Assembly: GCA_034440635.1 (NCBI GenBank)
Contig: JAOTON010000056.1
Coordinates: 813,501-877,500, forward strand
Source: Lepas anatifera
Taxonomy: Eukaryota > Arthropoda > Thecostraca > Lepadidae
Reading direction: 5' to 3'
DNA length: 64,000 nucleotides
Made by a program: the position numbers and the translations under genes
Notes under the pieces: generated by a model
What the model was told of the DNA's origin: nothing
The model's input: only the letters and a program-made list of their open reading frames with translations
Databases searched by the model: none
In this document: piece after piece, positions 59,901-64,000 of the stretch
How the letters are laid out: the number at the start of each line of letters is the position of its first letter
How positions within the stretch are numbered: the first letter of the stretch is position 1

Positions 59901-61673
59901 CTTCCTAGTCATGATCAATGACATTTTTTCCAAAAAGCTACCGCCTGGAGTTAAGTACTCCCTATTTGCAGATGATGTCGCTATTTGGAAATCCACTCCG
60001 GTCGACACCAGGCGGCGCAGTCAACCAGAATTCAAAACCGCGACTGCCGAATTGCAGGGTAGTCTCGACGACATCCATACTTAGTGCAATTCAATGGGTC
60101 TATCACTCTCGGCCGAAAAGTCATCAGTCGTAGTCTTTGCCAGGCCAGGTGTGAGACACGCTGTTCCTCAACTCCAAATCTCAGGCAAACCTATTGAATG
60201 CGCGAAAAGCTTCAAATTCTTAGGCTTCATCCTTGATACCCGCCTTAGTTTTAACGAGCATATTACCAAAGTCGTCTCTAGCTGTCAAAAACGAGTCAAT
60301 ATCCTCCGCATGCTCGGCGGAACAGAGTACGGCGGGGATCGAAAGACCCTGCTCATGCTCTACAAGTCCTTGATCCGGCCCATACTCGAATATAACTCGT
60401 TCGTCTTTGACTCAACGAACAACACTAATAAGCTAAAGCTAGAGCGCATCCAAAACGCAAGTATCCGGACAGCCACAGGCGCGCTCAGAGAATCCCCCAT
60501 CACCAGCTTGTTAGTGGACAGTGGGCTGTGCCCTCTCCACACAAGACGCCACTTCCAGCTTATCTCTTACTATATCAAGGTCCAATCTACCGAAAATCAC
60601 CCGGCGAAACAATGTTTCGCCCACCCTGGACGTGTATCAAAAACTAATCGGACAACCTGGCCTCCATTTAAGAATAGAGTAGCTAAGACCCTGGAAACCC
60701 TGAGCCTTGCGATCCCAGAAGCCATAGGCAAACCCCCACTCTCCCGCTTTTGGACTCGCAAACAGCCCAAAGTCGAGTTTCTTTTCACCACACACAAAGA
60801 CAACCTCACCACAGAGGAGATCTCCCAGAAATTCTTAGAGTTCCAGTCCAACAACACTGGCAAAACCTTAATCTTCACAGACGGCTCTAAAATGGGAGAA
60901 AAAGTAGGCCTCGGCATCTGGGGGCAAAATATTTGCCTCCAAAAAGGCTTCCGGACAACTGCTCTATCTTTACTGCCGAGGCTGTTGCCATTCTAGATAC
61001 ACTAGTCCTGATTAGAACCCTAAATATTAATTCAGCCATCATCTGTTCAGACTCTAAATCTGTTTTGCAAGCTATCACTAACGTCGTCAACCCCAGCCAT
61101 TACGTAGTAGCAGACATCCAGAAGGGTATCAACGATATCCGAGATGTCTCTTTTCTTTGGATCCCGGGCCACTGCAAAATTCTCGGAAATGAAAAAGCCG
61201 ACGAACAGGCCAAAAAATCTCTAGAACTCAGAGACGTAACACCTCTCAAATGGTCTGGAGACGATAGCAAAGCTCTCCTCCAGAACCATATCCGGAAGTA
61301 CATCCAAAATGACTGGACCACTAACCACAGCGCCCATTTATTCTATATAAAGCCTAACATCGGCTACTGGCCCAGCTCCAACCAAAACAGTCGCCGGCGT
61401 GAGGTCATCCTGACCAGACTCAGAAGCGGACACACCAAATTAAATGCCTATGGGCGTGTAGGTACCTGTGGTACCTGCTCTGCCATGGAAAATCCCTATC
61501 ATATCCTCATCGACTGTCCCCAGCACGATGCCCATAGGCAGCCCATGCTAGATTATTGCCGCATCAGAAATATCCCAGTAAACCTTTCCACCCTTCTTGG
61601 CAATGATCACCCTGAGCTGCTGGACAAGCTCTTTACATTCCTGAAGGCTACTAGGCTCGAGAGCTTTATCTGA
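56923..61673 (+). pseudogene. LINE ORF2: APE endonuclease, reverse transcriptase, RNase H (broken)
   Basis: The start ATG at 56923 sits in ACCACCATGG, a strong initiation context. Endonuclease: QWNTNS and ALQETL (before the family A insertion), then GDLNGHHPSWGS (58354-58389) and SDHLPI (58582-58599). RT: IPIPKPGK, YRPISLT, QSGFRRGRATTDNL, AFLDIKSAFDRV, QGTPQGSVLSP and FADD (59965-59976). RNase H: FTDGSK (about 60880), IFTAEA (about 60963), SDSKS (61047 on) and ADEQAK (about 61200); all four acidic positions are present. A C-X2-C-H-C-like motif follows (GTCGTCSAMENPYH). Breaks: TTAA element at 57039-58066; TAG at 60082-60084 where a WC motif is usual; one-base frameshift near the A5 run at 60941-60945. 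In life it would nick target DNA and copy its own RNA at the nick. Confidence 0.88.
57035..58070 (+). mobile_element. TTAA element family A, copy 4, inside LINE ORF2
   Basis: TTAA is present at both borders (57035-57038 and 58067-58070) around 1028 bp. The palindrome GGCCATCGATGGCC with G/C extensions is intact at both ends (57080-57101 and 58030-58051), the best preserved of the four copies. Element plus one TTAA is 1032 bp, a multiple of three, so the ORF2 frame is the same on both sides. Its internal stops still terminate ORF2. It inserted between the ALQETL and KISGYSWYRR parts of the endonuclease. Confidence 0.92.
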
Positions 61674-62151
61674 ACGTCTACGGTGGCAGGTATGAAAAAT
61701 ACCTGCATCCGAGAGCACCCCTCATATGAGAAATATCAAATTACACTATAAACGTTCCTCTGACAAATTTAAACAATAGGTGCTTCAAATTAGGTTTTAA
61801 CTGTCTGGTCCTAAGGTATGGTAGACTCAGAATAACTCCCACCATAGGAAGAAAAAAAGTTCAACTAACCAACTAACCCTATCTAACCATCTGTTCATGT
61901 TTGCTAACCAACTAACCCTAACTTAAGGACTACTTACTATACTAACCACATCTAAGACTAACAACTAACCAACTCACACCCCTCCCTAACACTCTATCTG
62001 TTCTATTACCCTTCTCTCTTCCTCTATGCGGCGGCTACCCAGCCAGAGAGGGTGCTGTAACCTCACCTCCTGGTTGCAGGATAAAGACCCGCGACATCAC
62101 GTCATGGTGCTTGCGGGTGTTTCTAATAACCCAAAATTATTATTTTCAATG
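61674..62151 (+). other. LINE 3'UTR
   Basis: Non-coding tail after the ORF2 stop. It contains repeated CTAACCAACTAACCCTA-type words (about 61865-61980) and a GCGACATCACGTCATGG segment, and ends in CCCAAAATTATTATTTT. The ATT-type terminus resembles the ATT-repeat tail of the S1 SINE, though the preceding sequences are not clearly alike. Confidence 0.6.
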
Positions 62152-62895
62152 GAGGAACTCGAGTAACGTAAGCAAACGGTTATTCGATAACAAGGAACAA
62201 AATTAAAAAAACTTATCTTTACGCTGGCAAGCCTCTTCACGCACCCTTTTAAATCCTACCTGTGCCACAGGCTCGGCATCTCTGCCGTAGCAATCCCCCT
62301 TCCCTCGCTAGTGTTGCTACACTTCGCGACCCATTCCTTGAAATAAGATTCGTCCCTTTGTTCTGCGACATTAAAGTAAACACCTCTCCCGAAAAATTCT
62401 CCCCCACACTTTAGAGGCGGGCAAAGGTGCCTTGCACAGAACGCCTTATAAAAAGCCCTTAGCTAACTAACTGAAACATGGACTGATAGCGAGCCATAAG
62501 CTTTTTGTCGATTGACCGGTCTGAGAAGCATTTGGGTGCTTGAGTCAGTCGTGCAGGTAGCGCAGAAATTACATACAAGTCCGTTCTGATCACTCGAAAA
62601 GCGATTTGGGGAAGTAACAAATGTCACCTAGACGATCTGAGTGACAATTCGCTTTATCAGTTCAATAAAAGCGTAAATATACAGAGTTAGTGAGAAAAAA
62701 CACAATTTATAACCTGGATAAGTTTACCAGTCCCAGTTCCCCACCCCCCCCCACCCCACCTCGTCACTGACATTTTCCGTCCAAGCAAGTGCCACTGCAT
62801 TCCATCCCCTATTCACCAATTGTTTTCCAATCCCTATAATCTCGACAGGAATTAAATCGATCGGAATTCATAATTCATGATCCATATAATCTACC
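62152..62895. other. No recognisable feature
   Basis: Anonymous DNA between the LINE 3' end and a SINE tail, with a C-rich run near 62740-62760. Confidence 0.4.
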
Positions 62896-62965
62896 CCAGC
62901 AGGGTGAGAGTTGGCGACATCATATGGCCCCAACAGTCAGTGTGTTGTAAATCCCTAGAGTTTCT
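62896..62965 (+). mobile_element. SINE S1 tail fragment (5'-truncated)
   Basis: CAGGGTGAGAGTTGGCGAC, then ATATGGCCCCAACAGT and GTGTTGTAAATCCC match the 3' half of the SINE at 207-393 (CAGGGTGAGAGTTGGCGACG and so on). The tRNA-like head is absent. Confidence 0.75.
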
Positions 62966-63140
62966 TTTTTCTCCATCCCCCTCTTTCCCCACTTGCCAAA
63001 ATCTGAGACCACTTGCCCCCTCCCCACAAAACTCAAGCTCTGTATCCGCCATCAGGGTGGCTAGAATCATGCCTAAAAAAAACAAAAGTTCCATTAGTTT
63101 GGAGCATAGCTAGCCTGAAAATGCACCACCATGACATTAG

Positions 63141-63479
63141 CAAACTCGGAGTCTGAAAGAACCCCCACATGCAGAACCGTTCAGAAATCAGAGCACGGGC
63201 GAGGCAGCGTCCGGCGCCGAGTTCGAGTTCGCTACCGCCCGTCTCTTGCGGTTGGCCGTCGTTTGGGTGTCGGCCGGCGATCTCAGTTTGACTGAGACTA
63301 ATGGGGGCGATCGGTCTGCTCGACAGCCGCCGCTGCTGCCGCCGCAGCCGCCACAACCACCGCAACTCGGCCAGACGGAGGTGAAGAGAGCAGCCAGCTA
63401 CAGCGACTCCCTGGCCATCGGACAACGGCGCTGGGAGGAAGTCGAGCGGCTCTTTGGAACAGGAAATCATTTCTTCTGA
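63141..63479 (+). CDS. Candidate terminal exon, unknown protein
   Basis: One frame is open from 63141 to TGA at 63477-63479, about 112 codons, with no ATG, in a locally CpG-rich stretch. The peptide has a proline/glutamine-rich run (PPLLPPQPPQPPQ) followed by a less repetitive end with SYSDSLAIGQRRWEEVERLF. The acceptor-like CCGTTCAG near 63175-63182 could begin an exon. A long frame also runs on the opposite strand, as expected in GC-rich DNA. I do not recognise the protein; it may be chance. Confidence 0.22.
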   Translation, partial: QTRSLKEPPHAEPFRNQSTGEAASGAEFEFATARLLRLAVVWVSAGDLSLTETNGGDRSARQPPLLPPQPPQPPQLGQTEVKRAASYSDSLAIGQRRWEEVERLFGTGNHFF

Positions 63480-64000
63480 TGGAGCTTTGTGTAGGAATTT
63501 ATCACAACTCTTATGTAGAAAACATTATAAAAAAATTTGAATTCAAAGAAAGAGAAGTGATTCTTTTATTATTGTTGATGTCTATATCTCTTCCATAAAT
63601 GTTTTCGTGAGGCGTGAGCTAGCAGCTCGCGCTCTGCTCCGGCGGAGGGCGGGCTTGCGCCGACGCACTATCGGCCCGCGGGCTTCAAAATGCGGTCATT
63701 AATCGGAAAATGATTTTGTCGAATGGGGCCAGCGAACAACGTAATCTGGTATATAATTTACCACTGAATTCGAATCTGGCTTTTATTGCTTCGCATCTAT
63801 CACCGGTTGGGCTGTATTGCTTACTAAAATGAGAGGTTGTGACGGGTCACGTTCAACCAGAGATATCGTCTATTTAACGCTCGGTTTTGCATCCATTTGA
63901 GAAAACAATTTTGATGAAACATTTAAATAAAAACCACTTTTTCGAAAGTTTGAAACCTTCTGCTTCTCATGGTCATGTTGTTTAATATCAAAATCCTGAC
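63480..64000. other. No recognisable feature; short GC-rich pocket
   Basis: AT-rich DNA with a GC-rich pocket at about 63615-63690 (GAGCTAGCAGCTCGCGCTC). Nothing further recognised to the window edge. Confidence 0.4.

Larger units (their letters stand above)
54031..62151 (+). mobile_element. Near-full-length I/Nimb/jockey-type LINE (inactive)
   Basis: Order: leader modules B and C (54031-55177), ORF1 gag-like (55178-56916), ORF2 endonuclease-RT-RNase H (56923-61673), 3'UTR ending in CCCAAAATTATTATTTT near 62151. Two foreign elements sit in it, a 263-bp hAT MITE (54406-54668) and a 1028-bp family A element (57039-58066); without them it is about 6.8 kb. RNase H plus three CCHC knuckles in ORF1 favours the I superclade (I, Nimb or similar); clade not proved. 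Two nonsense codons and two frameshifts make it dead. Confidence 0.9.

Overview
This window looks like repeat-dense intergenic or heterochromatic DNA from an invertebrate animal. I find no confident host protein-coding gene in 64 kb. Evidence for an animal nuclear genome: tRNA-derived SINEs, a gag-plus-APE/RT/RNase H LINE of the I/Nimb/jockey type, hAT transposons with exact 8-bp target-site duplications (TSDs), many short TTAA-flanked elements, and no operon-like coding density. An arthropod or other protostome is my best guess, at low confidence; the sequence does not fix the species.

Layout. 0-5 kb: an 81-bp-arm foldback element interrupted by a SINE, a truncated SINE of a second family, a MITE, otherwise anonymous DNA. 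5-19 kb: a dense field of TTAA-flanked 0.85-1.03 kb elements (families A, B, C, D), packed with AGGTCA/TGACCT hexamers. 19.26-23.77 kb and 37.43-41.49 kb: two copies of one large hAT element, each with its own 8-bp TSD, GGCTCC subterminal arrays, a huge internal inverted repeat and the decayed 3' end of a transposase. 25.70-30.26 kb: another hAT-type element with an exact 8-bp TSD whose interior has expanded into a higher-order tandem array. 30-37 kb: small tandem repeats, a MITE, a CpG-rich island and a decayed LINE split by a family C element. 41.9-54 kb: a 40-bp minisatellite, a TTAA-flanked family K in two inverted copies, LINE 5'UTR modules, a GGCGCCCC array, hAT MITEs and three decayed LINE fragments. 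54-62.15 kb: the best-preserved object, a LINE with ORF1 (three zinc knuckles) and ORF2 (endonuclease, RT, RNase H). It is broken by a hAT MITE in its 5'UTR, a family A element inside the endonuclease, nonsense codons and frameshifts. 62.2-64 kb: a SINE tail and one weak candidate exon.

Nesting gives relative ages. Family A jumped into the LINE after the LINE landed; family C jumped into one hAT copy but not the other; a SINE entered the other hAT copy; a hAT inserted exactly at the TTAA end of a family D element. The most distinctive and possibly undescribed theme is the set of TTAA-flanked families. They share a layout (TTAA, short lead, palindrome, body, GC hairpin followed by a T run, the same palindrome again, TTAA), yet each family carries a different palindrome core and a body rich in nuclear-receptor-like half-sites.
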